From assembly GCF_051027545.1 (NCBI RefSeq), contig NZ_CP194902.1, forward strand, positions 3,348,001 to 3,412,000: DNA of 64,000 bases, in the 5' to 3' direction. The translations under genes were made by a program, and so were the position numbers. Under the pieces are notes generated by a model, which worked only from the letters and a program-made list of their open reading frames with translations, was not told the origin of the DNA and searched no databases. How positions within the stretch are numbered: the first letter of the stretch is position 1; each line of letters opens with the position of its first letter. The stretch comes from Methylocaldum sp002005105 (GTDB taxonomy: Bacteria; Pseudomonadota; Gammaproteobacteria; Methylococcales; Methylococcaceae). Positions 1-7,893 of this stretch are shown in pieces.

Positions 1-5
1 CCTCG

Positions 6-662
6 ATGATCCAACAACCCTTGGCGGTGGCATCCGCTCCCGGCACCGTATTACTCCGCACTGCCGGCATTGCCCTCGCGGCAGCCGTCGGATGGTGCTG
101 GCGACGGCGCCGGTTTTTGCCGCCGGGCACCGGCGCCCAACTGGGCGTGACCCTGGCCGTGGCCGGGTGCGTCGCCTTTTACCCGGAGATCGCGCACTTT
201 CCCGCCCATGCCGGGAGCACTATCCCGGCGCTTCTCGGGGAGGAGACGATGAAAACCGAGCTGCGGGCCCTGCTGCATAATGTTTATCGGGCCTTTCAAT
301 TGCCGGAAGAGGAAGCGGCATACGACCGCCTGGCCATGAGCCTGTCGGGGGAGCTTCTGGACGACATTTATCTTCGCCAGCGCCGGGCTCTGTTGCAGCG
401 GGGCAAGAGATTCGGCGGCGACGGTCGGGTCGAGCGGGTCGAGATTCTCTCCAGCGAAATCCAATCGGTGGACCCGAAATCCGGACGCTGCACGGTCGCC
501 GCCCGCTGGATCGCCCACGGCGCGGTGTCGCATTGGGGCCATTCCCACCCGCGGACTACGCTTTACGCGGCGCGGCTGGTCCTGCGCCAGGCGGAAGATG
601 GCCGCCTGAAGATCACGGACCTCGAATTTATCGAAGGGCGCAGGACGGACCCGGCGACGTAA
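6..662 (+). CDS. Hypothetical protein of ABC/metal cluster (5' end uncertain)
   Basis: Family not recognised. The ATG used is the first in the window, but no in-frame stop separates it from the window edge, so the true start may lie upstream. Residues 14-62 are hydrophobic with an Arg-rich patch at 33-36, suggesting two membrane segments or the end of a membrane domain. The soluble part (from about Met82) is mixed alpha/beta and carries a short histidine motif (H176, H179, H181) that could bind metal. The stop codon shares one base with the ATG of the next gene (ABC ATPase), so translational coupling is likely. The neighbours (ABC ATPase, FtsX-type permease, ZnuA-like protein) suggest an accessory role in a metal-linked ABC system; this is inference from context only. 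Confidence 0.6.
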   Translation: MIQQPLAVASAPGTVLLRTAGIALAAAVGWCWRRRRFLPPGTGAQLGVTLAVAGCVAFYPEIAHFPAHAGSTIPALLGEETMKTELRALLHNVYRAFQLPEEEAAYDRLAMSLSGELLDDIYLRQRRALLQRGKRFGGDGRVERVEILSSEIQSVDPKSGRCTVAARWIAHGAVSHWGHSHPRTTLYAARLVLRQAEDGRLKITDLEFIEGRRTDPAT

Positions 663-1318
663 TGATCCAAATCGAAGACCTCGAATTTAGCTACCCGGGC
701 GCCGAATTCCGCCTCGCCGTTCCCGAGCTCCGGATTTCCCACGGCGAGAAAATCGCCTTGATCGGGGCCAGCGGGGCGGGCAAGACGACCCTGCTGAAGC
801 TGATGGCCGGCATCGCGGTCCCGCAGTCCGGGAACGTCCGCGTGGATGGCGTGCCTATGCGCGAGCTCACCGACCGTCAGCGGCGCAACTTCCGTGTTTC
901 GCGCATCGGCTTCGTGTTCCAGGAACTGGAACTCCTCGAATATTTGAACGTACTCGACAACATCGTGCATACCTACCGGATCAATAGGGTTCTCAAGCTC
1001 AATGGGCGAGTGAGGGAGCGAGCGGCGGAACTGGCCGAGGCGGCGGGTTTGATGGGCAAGCTAAAGCGGATGCCGCGGGAACTTTCGCAAGGCGAACGGC
1101 AGCGGGTCGCGGTATGCCGGGCGCTGTTGCCGGAGCCGGGGCTGATCCTGGCGGACGAGGCGACCGGCAGTCTCGATCCGGGCAACAAGAGTCGGATTCT
1201 CGGCCTTTTGTTCCGGATGACAGAGCGCAACGGCGCGACGCTGGCGGCGGTCACGCACGACCACGAACTCCTGCCGCGCTTCGATCGGGTAATCGATCTG
1301 AGCGCTTTTCGCCGCTGA
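662..1318 (+). CDS. ABC transporter ATP-binding protein, LolD/FtsE/MacB type
   Basis: ATPase of an ABC system in the LolD/FtsE/MacB group, 218 residues, the usual length for that group. Visible motifs are Walker A GASGAGKTT (about 34-42), a Q-loop in VFQELELLEY, the ABC signature LSQGE (141-145), Walker B LILADE (161-166) and the H-loop TH near 205. It should energise the FtsX-type permease encoded 4 bp downstream. The start at 662 overlaps the stop of the preceding gene by one base. An in-frame extension to 533 exists but would lie inside that gene and is rejected. Substrate is not shown by the sequence. Confidence 0.9.
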   Translation: MIQIEDLEFSYPGAEFRLAVPELRISHGEKIALIGASGAGKTTLLKLMAGIAVPQSGNVRVDGVPMRELTDRQRRNFRVSRIGFVFQELELLEYLNVLDNIVHTYRINRVLKLNGRVRERAAELAEAAGLMGKLKRMPRELSQGERQRVAVCRALLPEPGLILADEATGSLDPGNKSRILGLLFRMTERNGATLAAVTHDHELLPRFDRVIDLSAFRR

Positions 1319-1322
1319 CCGG

Positions 1323-2483
1323 ATGCAGCACGATTTTTATCTCGCCTGGCGCTATCTTCGCCACAACAAGATCCGCAGCCTGATTCTGGCCGCTTGTCTG
1401 GCCATGATCACGGCGCTGCCTCAGGCTCTGCACCGCCTCCTGGACGAGGCCGAGCGCTGGATGTCGGCGCGCGCCGAAGCTACGCCCCTGTTGGTGGGGG
1501 CCCAAGGCAGCGCGGCGGACCTGGTGCTGAACGCTCTTTATTTCACCGACGCTCCGGCGTTCATCAGCATGGGCGAGGCCGACCGTATCGCGGCCACCAG
1601 CTGGGCCGATCCGCTGCCGGTTTACGCCCGGTTCCGGGTTCGCGGCCTGCCCCTGGTGGGCGTCACGACGGACTACTTCGTATTCCGCGGCTTGGCCCCG
1701 GCGGAAGGCGTTCTTCCGGCCCTGCTGGGGGATTGCGTGCTGGGGGCCGAAGCCGCCGAGCGTCTGAAACTCGCACCGGGGGACGTTCTTCCGACAACGC
1801 CGGAAAACGTTTTCAACCTGGCCGGCGTCCATCCGCTCAAGTTGAAAGTGGTCGGCATCCTGGCGAAATCCCGCGCTCCCGACGACCGGGCCGTGTTCGT
1901 GGATCTTCAGACGGCCTGGGTGATCGAGGGATTGGGGCACGGCCATGAGACCGGGCCGGGGGTGGGCAGGGCGGATGCGGCGTTCGCGCCGTTATCGGGC
2001 GATGTCTCGGCCTACACCGAAATCACCCCGGACAACCTGGCATCCTTCCACTTTCACGGCGATCCGGCCGACTTTCCCATCAGCGCGGTGATCGCGGTTC
2101 CGCGCGACGTGCGTTCGGCCGCCCTGCTGCGTGGACGCTATCCGGACAGCGAAGCCAAGACGCAAATCGTCCGTCCCTTGGACGTGACCCGTAGCCTGCT
2201 ACAAAACATCTTCCGCATCGGCGCGCTGTTCGATGCCATTCTTCTGCCATTGGGCGCTGCCGCGCTGCTCATGGTCGCGCTGGTCTTCGCGCTGTCGCTC
2301 CGACTGCGGCAGCGCGAAATCGAGACCATCCATCTGATCGGCTGTTCGCCGCTGACCGTGGTCCGGCTGATGGCCGCGGAAATCGCGCTCATCGCGCTGG
2401 GCGCCGGAACCCTCGGCTTGGTTCTGGTGCAAGCGGTCCGTGCCGGTGCAGCCGAATTCGTCCGCCATTTCGTTATCGCCTGA
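1323..2483 (+). CDS. FtsX/MacB-family ABC permease
   Basis: Permease of 386 residues with the MacB/FtsX layout: an N-terminal membrane helix (about 17-35), a large periplasmic domain, then three C-terminal helices (about 300-322, 345-372 and the extreme C-terminus). FtsX-like proteins are mechanotransmitters or extractors rather than importers with a channel. The periplasmic domain carries a GHGHE motif (H206, H208), another His cluster in this operon. It lies 4 bp after the ATPase and 11 bp before the ZnuA-like gene. The pairing with a ZnuA-like protein recalls zinc-linked FtsX-type systems such as Zrg of Vibrio, but the family assignment here rests on topology only. Confidence 0.8.
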   Translation: MQHDFYLAWRYLRHNKIRSLILAACLAMITALPQALHRLLDEAERWMSARAEATPLLVGAQGSAADLVLNALYFTDAPAFISMGEADRIAATSWADPLPVYARFRVRGLPLVGVTTDYFVFRGLAPAEGVLPALLGDCVLGAEAAERLKLAPGDVLPTTPENVFNLAGVHPLKLKVVGILAKSRAPDDRAVFVDLQTAWVIEGLGHGHETGPGVGRADAAFAPLSGDVSAYTEITPDNLASFHFHGDPADFPISAVIAVPRDVRSAALLRGRYPDSEAKTQIVRPLDVTRSLLQNIFRIGALFDAILLPLGAAALLMVALVFALSLRLRQREIETIHLIGCSPLTVVRLMAAEIALIALGAGTLGLVLVQAVRAGAAEFVRHFVIA

Positions 2484-2494
2484 GGGAGTTATCC

Positions 2495-3409
2495 GTGTTT
2501 ATCTCTTTTTCATGGCGCCGAGTCGCGCCGTACTTGCTGTTTTTAACCGTCGCGGCGACTACCGGTCAGGCGAGCGCCGCCGGCTCACCCGGATTGAAGA
2601 TCGTCGCCGCAAACTATCCTCTGGCCTATTTCGCCGAGCGGCTGGCGGGCGCCAGGGCGCGTGTGGTTCTACCGGTTCCGACCGGCGCCGATCCGGCGTT
2701 TTGGCAACCGAGCGCCGAAACGGTGGGCGAAATGCAGAAAGCGGACCTGATTCTCCTCAACGGTGCCGGTTACGAAAAATGGCTGCCTCAAGTAAGCCTG
2801 CCGCGCCTCGGGCTGGCGAACACATCCCTGGCGTTCCGGAACGCTTATCTCCGGATCGAGAACGCCGTCGTCCATAGCCACGGACCCGGTGGCCGACACG
2901 CCCACGAAGGTTCAGCCTTCACTACCTGGCTGGATTTCGATCAGGCCGGAAAGCAGGCGCAGGCCGTCGCCGATGCGATCGTCCGAAAGCGGCCGGAATG
3001 GAAGAGCGTAGTGACTGGAAACCTGAAGCCACTGCTGGATGACCTTGCCGGCTTGGATGCCGAAATGAAACAAACGGTTGCCGCGGATTCCCGCCGGCCG
3101 CTGCTTGCCTCCCACCCTGTCTATCAGTACCTGGCCCGCCGCTACGGTCTGAATCTGAAAAGCGTTCACTGGGAGCCCGACGAAATGCCGCCCGCCGCGG
3201 AGTGGAGCGCCTTGCGGGGCCTGCGGGCGAACCATTCGGCGCGCTGGATGATCTGGGAAGCCCAACCCGCTCGGGAGATTGCCGCGAAGCTGAAGACTAT
3301 GGGTATCGAAAGCGTCGTGTTCGACCCCTGCGCCAATCGACCGGAAGACGGTGATTTTCTGATGGTGATGAAGCGAAACATGGAGGAATTGAAGACGGCG
3401 TACCGGTGA
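2495..3409 (+). CDS. ZnuA/TroA-like periplasmic protein with degenerate metal site
   Basis: Cluster A-I (ZnuA/TroA) solute-binding fold, 304 residues, with a signal peptide ending about residue 29 (ASA). Start is GTG preceded by GAGGGA. It has the family's NGAGYEKWL segment and a His-rich loop (H127, H129, H135, H137). Two of the usual metal ligands are missing: the DPH motif reads DPAFW (66-70), and the second His region reads TTWLD. The later His (LLASHPVY) and Asp (VVFDP) are kept. It sits last in an operon with an FtsX-type ABC pair rather than with a ZnuBC importer. A metallochaperone or sensing role is plausible; classical high-affinity zinc binding is doubtful. Confidence 0.8.
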   Translation: MFISFSWRRVAPYLLFLTVAATTGQASAAGSPGLKIVAANYPLAYFAERLAGARARVVLPVPTGADPAFWQPSAETVGEMQKADLILLNGAGYEKWLPQVSLPRLGLANTSLAFRNAYLRIENAVVHSHGPGGRHAHEGSAFTTWLDFDQAGKQAQAVADAIVRKRPEWKSVVTGNLKPLLDDLAGLDAEMKQTVAADSRRPLLASHPVYQYLARRYGLNLKSVHWEPDEMPPAAEWSALRGLRANHSARWMIWEAQPAREIAAKLKTMGIESVVFDPCANRPEDGDFLMVMKRNMEELKTAYR

Positions 3410-3585
3410 AAAAGAGGGCGGACTTTACGAAACTGAGCACAGTCACGACGATTCGGCGTCGTCGCGGCTTCCGGTACAAGGCTGTAACGGAGAAAAAGGA
3501 TTGCTGTCGGGAATCGGCGTCATAATAGTCCGGCTCTAAAATCCTTCTGCCGGATTCTTCGGCACCATCGGCGGTCCGAATGGCG

Positions 3586-3771
3586 CTACCGATGCGCCTT
3601 GTGCATTCGATATTTTTGCCGATATCGCTTCGACAACCGTTGCCCGTGCTCCTCACACAAGAAACGGTGTTCGCCGGTGAGTCCGGGTACGTTCATGGGC
3701 TTTCTGAGATCATAAACCGCCGGCTTGCGGCATTGCTCGCCGACCCAGCACAAAGGGCTATGGTTATGCAT
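3586..3771 (-). CDS. Small Cys-containing basic protein, hypothetical
   Basis: 61-residue open frame with a good ribosome-binding sequence (AGAGGAAAGGA a few bases before the ATG). The product has three Cys (CWVGEQC and a later C in FLCEEHG) and several His, followed by a strongly basic tail, as in small zinc-binding or nucleic-acid-binding proteins. No family recognised. Its start lies 38 bp from the divergent 26-codon frame at 3810. It could be spurious, but the binding site and composition favour a real gene. Confidence 0.4.
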   Translation of the reverse strand: MHNHSPLCWVGEQCRKPAVYDLRKPMNVPGLTGEHRFLCEEHGQRLSKRYRQKYRMHKAHR

Positions 3772-3809
3772 GCGTCCTTTCCTCTTCTGACGAGACCAAG
3801 GAGGTAATC

Positions 3810-3890
3810 ATGCAAAAACAGGACCATTGCCATCTATGCGAGGGGCTGGATCGGCTTATTCCGTTCGGCATTCGAGTGAACATTATGTAG
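3810..3890 (+). CDS. 26-codon ORF with strong Shine-Dalgarno, ended by a repeat
   Basis: An AAGGAGGT sequence at 3798-3805 sits five bases before this ATG, the strongest ribosome-binding site in the region. The encoded peptide contains a CHLC motif. Its TAG stop (3888-3890) lies inside the first bases of the dispersed repeat starting at 3887, so the frame may be the 5' remnant of a longer gene truncated by the repeat. No homologue recognised. Confidence 0.35.
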   Translation: MQKQDHCHLCEGLDRLIPFGIRVNIM

Positions 3891-3996
3891 GGTGGGTTAG
3901 CGGAGCGTAACCCACCGATCCGAGACTGCTCAGTGGGTTACGGCCGCGCGGCCTAACCCACCATCGATGGGTTTCGCTTCGCTCTACCCATCCTAC
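3887..3996. repeat. REP/BIME-like element, family 1 (three hairpins)
   Basis: Three consecutive imperfect palindromes: GGTGGGTTA...TAACCCACC, GTGGGTTA...TAACCCAC and GATGGGT...ACCCATC, bounded by GTAGGGTGGG at the left and CCCATCCTAC at the right. The layout is that of a bacterial interspersed mosaic element. It lies between the ZnuA-like gene and soxD and supplies the stop of the 26-codon frame at 3810. The stretch 3997-4106 that follows holds no gene. Confidence 0.75.
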
Positions 3997-4106
3997 AAAA
4001 TGAATTCCTGATTGAAAGCGATTTTGAATTACAGCCTATCCAAGCAGGTCTTGAAACTCTTCGACAAGCTCGGTGCGAGCCCTGGCCTCAAGCGCCGAGA
4101 GGGTTT

Positions 4107-4667
4107 TTATTCCGCTTTTTCGCCGGGCCAAACCTGCACGAAACCATCCCGATTCGGCATCACGACCCGAGGCAATGTTCCCGCATTCATTTCCGCCCGT
4201 TCGTCGACAATACCGTTAATATGCAAAAGGTAAGCCGTGACCGCGTAAACCTGGTCCTCGCTTAGACTGCGGGGTGCGTCCAAGGGCATCGAGCGGCGGA
4301 TGAAATCGAACAGAGTGGTTGCGTAAGGCCAATAAGTGCCGACGTTTTTGTCCGGATGAGGGCCGGTCAAAGAGCCGCCTCCGGCCAGTTCGCCAGCACT
4401 TCCGCCCATGCCTTTGGGCCCGTGGCAGGATACGCACTTCATGTCGAAGATGGCTTTGCCTTCGAGAGCCGTGCCTTTGCCTGGCGGAAGACCGGCGCCG
4501 TCGGGGAAGACGTTGATGTCCTGAGCCGCGATCTCACCGGGCGACGCGGGACGGCCCAGCTTGGGGCTTTCCGGCGCGGCGGCGACCGCGGCATTCATGC
4601 CGAACAAAAGTAGTGCCGGGGCCAACCACCGTGGCCCGCTTCGGTTACGATCGTTACGCATAGACAT
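4107..4667 (-). CDS. soxD: SoxD-like c-type cytochrome subunit
   Basis: 186-residue mono-haem cytochrome c. A signal peptide (about 1-30, ending AVAAA) targets the periplasm; CVSCH (78-82) binds haem c, and a Met in RRSMPLDAP is the likely sixth ligand. Its start lies 14 bp inside the 3' end of the preceding soxC-like gene, so the two are translationally coupled. In SoxCD and SorAB complexes this cytochrome takes electrons from the molybdenum subunit. Length and the paired gene fit a short SoxD/SorB type; a distinction between sulfite and sulfane-sulfur oxidation cannot be made from sequence alone. Confidence 0.85.
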   Translation of the reverse strand: MSMRNDRNRSGPRWLAPALLLFGMNAAVAAAPESPKLGRPASPGEIAAQDINVFPDGAGLPPGKGTALEGKAIFDMKCVSCHGPKGMGGSAGELAGGGSLTGPHPDKNVGTYWPYATTLFDFIRRSMPLDAPRSLSEDQVYAVTAYLLHINGIVDERAEMNAGTLPRVVMPNRDGFVQVWPGEKAE

Positions 4668-5931
4668 GGCTCACAGTGCCATCGGCGGCCACGGCCCAAC
4701 TGACGATGGCGTTATAGTGGAAATAACCGTGCCGCCCGCGTTCTGCAATGAGCGCCCGGCGCTCCGGCTGGACATAGCCGGTTTCGTCCACGGCGCGGCT
4801 TTTGAGCACCAGGGGAGAGCCGTCCCAGCGCCACGGCAGGCGGAAACGGGTAAAACATTGCGGCAAAACCGGTTCCTGCAGCGCCGCTTCCGCCCAACTG
4901 CGTCCGCCGTCGGCCGAGATGTCGACCCGCTTGATCCGGCCCCGGCCGCTCCAGGCCAAGCCGCTGATCCGGTAAAGGCCTGGACCTCGTAGATGCTGGC
5001 CGGGCGAGGGAAAGGTGATGATCGACTTCGCATCCATGACGAACGTGAATTGCCGCGCCTTGCCGGAAGGCAGCAATTCGGTGTACTTGGCGGTTTCGTT
5101 GCGGGCCATCACCGGCTGATTCGCCACCTGCAAGCGGCGCAGCCATTTGACGCTGAGAACCGCTTCCCATCCCGGCAGTATCAGTCGCAACGGGTAACCG
5201 TTCTCCGGGCGCAAGCGTTCGCCGTTCTGATAAAGCGCGAGAATCGCGTCATCCATGGCTTTTTCGACCGGAATGCTGATGTTCATCGCGGCGGCGTCCG
5301 CGCCTTCGGCGATGAGCCAGCGGGCGTCGGGCCGCAGGCCGGCCTCGTCCAGGATGACGGCGAGCGGAACGCCGGTCCACTCGCTGCACGAGGCCAGACC
5401 ATGAAAATAGCCGACGGGCGTCTGTATGGGCTCCTCGTGCCAGCCGGCATTGCTGTTGCCCCCGCATTCGACGAAGCAGAGGCGGGAGACCATCGGGTAG
5501 CGCAACAGGTCTTCGATGCCGAAAGACAGCGGATTTTCGACCAGCCCGTGAATCAATAGGCGATGTTGGTGCGGATCGATCTGCGGCACGCCATTATGGT
5601 GCCGTTCGAAATGAAGACCGTTGGGCGTGACGATGCCTTCGAGTTTATGCAGAGGGGTCCAGGAAATGCCATTGCCCGGCGCGCCGGAATTGGCCGAGAT
5701 CCAGCGTATGGCCTCTTTTTCGTGAGGCGAGGGGCGGCCGTAATTGGTGAAAGGTTCGCCCGGCGTCTTCATCCAAGGCGGTTCTTCGGCCAGACCTTGG
5801 CGCATGTGCCCGACGAGTGCGGCGCCGGCGCCGAACGCCAGTCCTTTTTTCAGAAACAGCCTGCGGTCCAGCAAACCGCCACCCGCCACGGGCTGCAACA
5901 GCCCCGGCTCGCGTGCCTCTTGGTCGCTCAT
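4654..5931 (-). CDS. soxC: SoxC-like sulfite/sulfane dehydrogenase, molybdopterin subunit
   Basis: 425-residue member of the sulfite oxidase family. An N-terminal twin-arginine motif (R23 R24, RRLFLKKG) predicts Tat export. The Moco-coordinating Cys is C156 in CFVECGGNS. An oxidoreductase molybdopterin domain spans about 90-290 and a dimerisation domain about 300-415 (VDISADGGRSWAEA). In Sox systems SoxCD oxidises the SoxY-bound sulfane sulfur; related SorAB oxidises sulfite. No soxXYZAB is in the window, so an isolated periplasmic sulfite or thiosulfate-derived sulfur dehydrogenase is the safer reading. Confidence 0.9.
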   Translation of the reverse strand: MSDQEAREPGLLQPVAGGGLLDRRLFLKKGLAFGAGAALVGHMRQGLAEEPPWMKTPGEPFTNYGRPSPHEKEAIRWISANSGAPGNGISWTPLHKLEGIVTPNGLHFERHHNGVPQIDPHQHRLLIHGLVENPLSFGIEDLLRYPMVSRLCFVECGGNSNAGWHEEPIQTPVGYFHGLASCSEWTGVPLAVILDEAGLRPDARWLIAEGADAAAMNISIPVEKAMDDAILALYQNGERLRPENGYPLRLILPGWEAVLSVKWLRRLQVANQPVMARNETAKYTELLPSGKARQFTFVMDAKSIITFPSPGQHLRGPGLYRISGLAWSGRGRIKRVDISADGGRSWAEAALQEPVLPQCFTRFRLPWRWDGSPLVLKSRAVDETGYVQPERRALIAERGRHGYFHYNAIVSWAVAADGTVSHVYA

Positions 5932-6258
5932 TGCGCATCCTTTTTCGGAAGAAATCGGCTGTCGATCTTACTCCGATCGGGAGGCGCAAAGCACCACGGT
6001 TTTTCGTGGCCGCCGATCTCCGGACGCCATGTTGTCGTCGTCGGCCACGATAAGAAATTTCGCCTTTCAGGCGAGAATCAGTAAGATTCGTTCAGAAATC
6101 GAAAACCGAATGGGTGTGCGGATGCAGGACAGGATGGCCTGCGGCCGGATAAAGAATAATTTTTGATGAAACATCTATGGCTAAGGCAATACAAAAAAAC
6201 AAGAAACCTGGTCAGAGCGGCCGTAGTTCTGTCGATACCGTGAAACGGGTGTCCGACG
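5932..6258. other. Divergent intergenic region soxC / DUF2232
   Basis: 327 bp carrying the promoters of soxCD (leftward) and the DUF2232 gene (rightward). A 29-codon basic frame (6177-6266) overlaps the DUF2232 start by 8 bp and could be a leader peptide, but has no clear ribosome-binding site. Nothing else recognised. Confidence 0.4.
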
Positions 6259-7137
6259 ATGCGTGACTTTGCAGCCTTTATCATGCGAAGCCGGCTGCAT
6301 GCGATCGCAATAGCCGGGTTGTTCGGTGTTTTGTCGCTGAAGGTACTTCCGTTCGCCTTGCTCAGCGCTGCGGCGCTCGGTTTGGTCGCATTACGCAAAG
6401 GCTGGCTGGAAGGCGCGGTCGTGGCGATCGGTGCCGCGGTCGTGGTCGGGGCCGGCTTTTTTCTGATGGAGCTCAGGCCGGGATTGAATTTCCCGGTCGT
6501 GTTTGCGCTCTGGCTGCCGCTGCTGATTTGCGCGGAAGTTTTGCGGCGCACGGAGTCCCAGGGACTGGCGCTGCTTGTGGTGGGACTGACGGTCGGTCTG
6601 TTCGTCTTGGGAATGCATTTGGTTACCGGCGATGTGGTCGCCTTCTGGCAGTCATGGCTGAGGCGGGCTGTCGCCGCGGTGCCCGGTGCCACCGTTCAGG
6701 GGTTCGAGCGGGACGGAACCTTGCGCCTGATGAATGGTCTGATCGCCGTGCTTTACGGGATCGGCCTGATGTTCAGCCTGTTGTGCGCCCGTTGGCTGCA
6801 ATCCCTGGTCTACAATCCCGGCGGATTCGGTCCCGAGTTTCAGCGTCTTCGACTGCCACGGCTCGCTTTACCGGTGGTCGTCGGCGCAATTTGGGCGTCG
6901 GGTACGGTGAGCCCGATCTTGGTCGCCGATCTCCTCATGGTCGCCGTGATGATTTATTTCTTCGCCGGATTGGCGATCGTGCACGCCCTGGTCGCCTTTC
7001 GCCGTTTGCACTGGACATGGTCGGCACCGCCGTATGTGGCTTTGATATTCGCGCCTCAATATGCCGTCGTGGGACTTGCTTTGGTCGGTGCCTTCGATGC
7101 CTTGATCGATTTTCGGACCCGAGTGAGGAAAAGGTGA
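6259..7137 (+). CDS. DUF2232-type multispanning membrane protein
   Basis: 292 residues, almost wholly hydrophobic, with about eight transmembrane helices and no long soluble domain. The pattern matches the DUF2232/YybS-like membrane family, which in gammaproteobacteria often sits near ribosomal protein genes. Function is unknown. It is followed 45 bp later by a rhomboid protease gene in the same direction. Assignment rests on topology and general similarity. Confidence 0.7.
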   Translation: MRDFAAFIMRSRLHAIAIAGLFGVLSLKVLPFALLSAAALGLVALRKGWLEGAVVAIGAAVVVGAGFFLMELRPGLNFPVVFALWLPLLICAEVLRRTESQGLALLVVGLTVGLFVLGMHLVTGDVVAFWQSWLRRAVAAVPGATVQGFERDGTLRLMNGLIAVLYGIGLMFSLLCARWLQSLVYNPGGFGPEFQRLRLPRLALPVVVGAIWASGTVSPILVADLLMVAVMIYFFAGLAIVHALVAFRRLHWTWSAPPYVALIFAPQYAVVGLALVGAFDALIDFRTRVRKR

Positions 7138-7182
7138 GTCGGTGATGCGTCAGGCGCGCGGATTGCTAATCAGGATCGAGCG

Positions 7183-7890
7183 ATGATTCCTTATCGGGAC
7201 ACCATTCCGACCCGGTATACGCCATGGATGACCTGGACGCTGATCGTGCTGAATCTGGCCGTTTTTGCCTACACCCAGTCGCTGTCCGAACAAGACTTGT
7301 ACTTTTTTCTGAATTTCCATGGGCTGGTGCCGGCGCGGTATACGAATCCCGAGTGGGCGGCCAGGGTGGGGTACCCGGCCGGCGACTACACGCCGTTCGT
7401 GAGCAGTATGTTCATTCATGGCGGAGCGCTCCATCTGGTTCTCAACCTCTGGTTGCTTTGGATATTCGGAGACAACGTCGAGGACCGCATGGGGGGCGTG
7501 AGGTTTCTGGCCTTTTATCTGCTCTGCGGTTTGATTGCCGGAGCGGTGCATATTTACACCAATTCCCACTCCAATATCCCGACGATCGGAGCTTCCGGCG
7601 CCATAGCGGGTGTCATGGGGGCCTATTATTTCCTGTTTCCGTACGCTCGCGTGGTGATCTGGATGTTCTTCCTGCCCTGGTTCGTGGAGGTGCCGGCTAT
7701 CGCCTTTTTGGGAATTTGGGTGATGATACAGCTTTATAAAGTCACCGTCGGTCTGCCGTCCGACGAGCCTTTCGCCGATGTCGCCTGGTTCGGGCATCTC
7801 GGCGGTTTCATAGCCGGTATGTTGTCGTATCGTCTCTTTTTGCTCTCCGGACGGAAGGACGACTCGTATTACAGAAGGCATTCGACCTGA
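7183..7890 (+). CDS. Rhomboid family intramembrane serine protease
   Basis: 235 residues with six or more membrane helices. The catalytic dyad is visible: Ser138 in GASGAIAG and His205 in WFGHLGG. The HxxxN motif of helix 2 (HGGALHLVLN) is also present. Rhomboids cleave transmembrane substrates within the bilayer. The start follows AATCAGGATCGAGCG; the stop lies 3 bp before glcD, suggesting co-transcription with glcDEF without implying a shared function. Confidence 0.92.
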   Translation: MIPYRDTIPTRYTPWMTWTLIVLNLAVFAYTQSLSEQDLYFFLNFHGLVPARYTNPEWAARVGYPAGDYTPFVSSMFIHGGALHLVLNLWLLWIFGDNVEDRMGGVRFLAFYLLCGLIAGAVHIYTNSHSNIPTIGASGAIAGVMGAYYFLFPYARVVIWMFFLPWFVEVPAIAFLGIWVMIQLYKVTVGLPSDEPFADVAWFGHLGGFIAGMLSYRLFLLSGRKDDSYYRRHST

Positions 7891-7893
7891 TTC

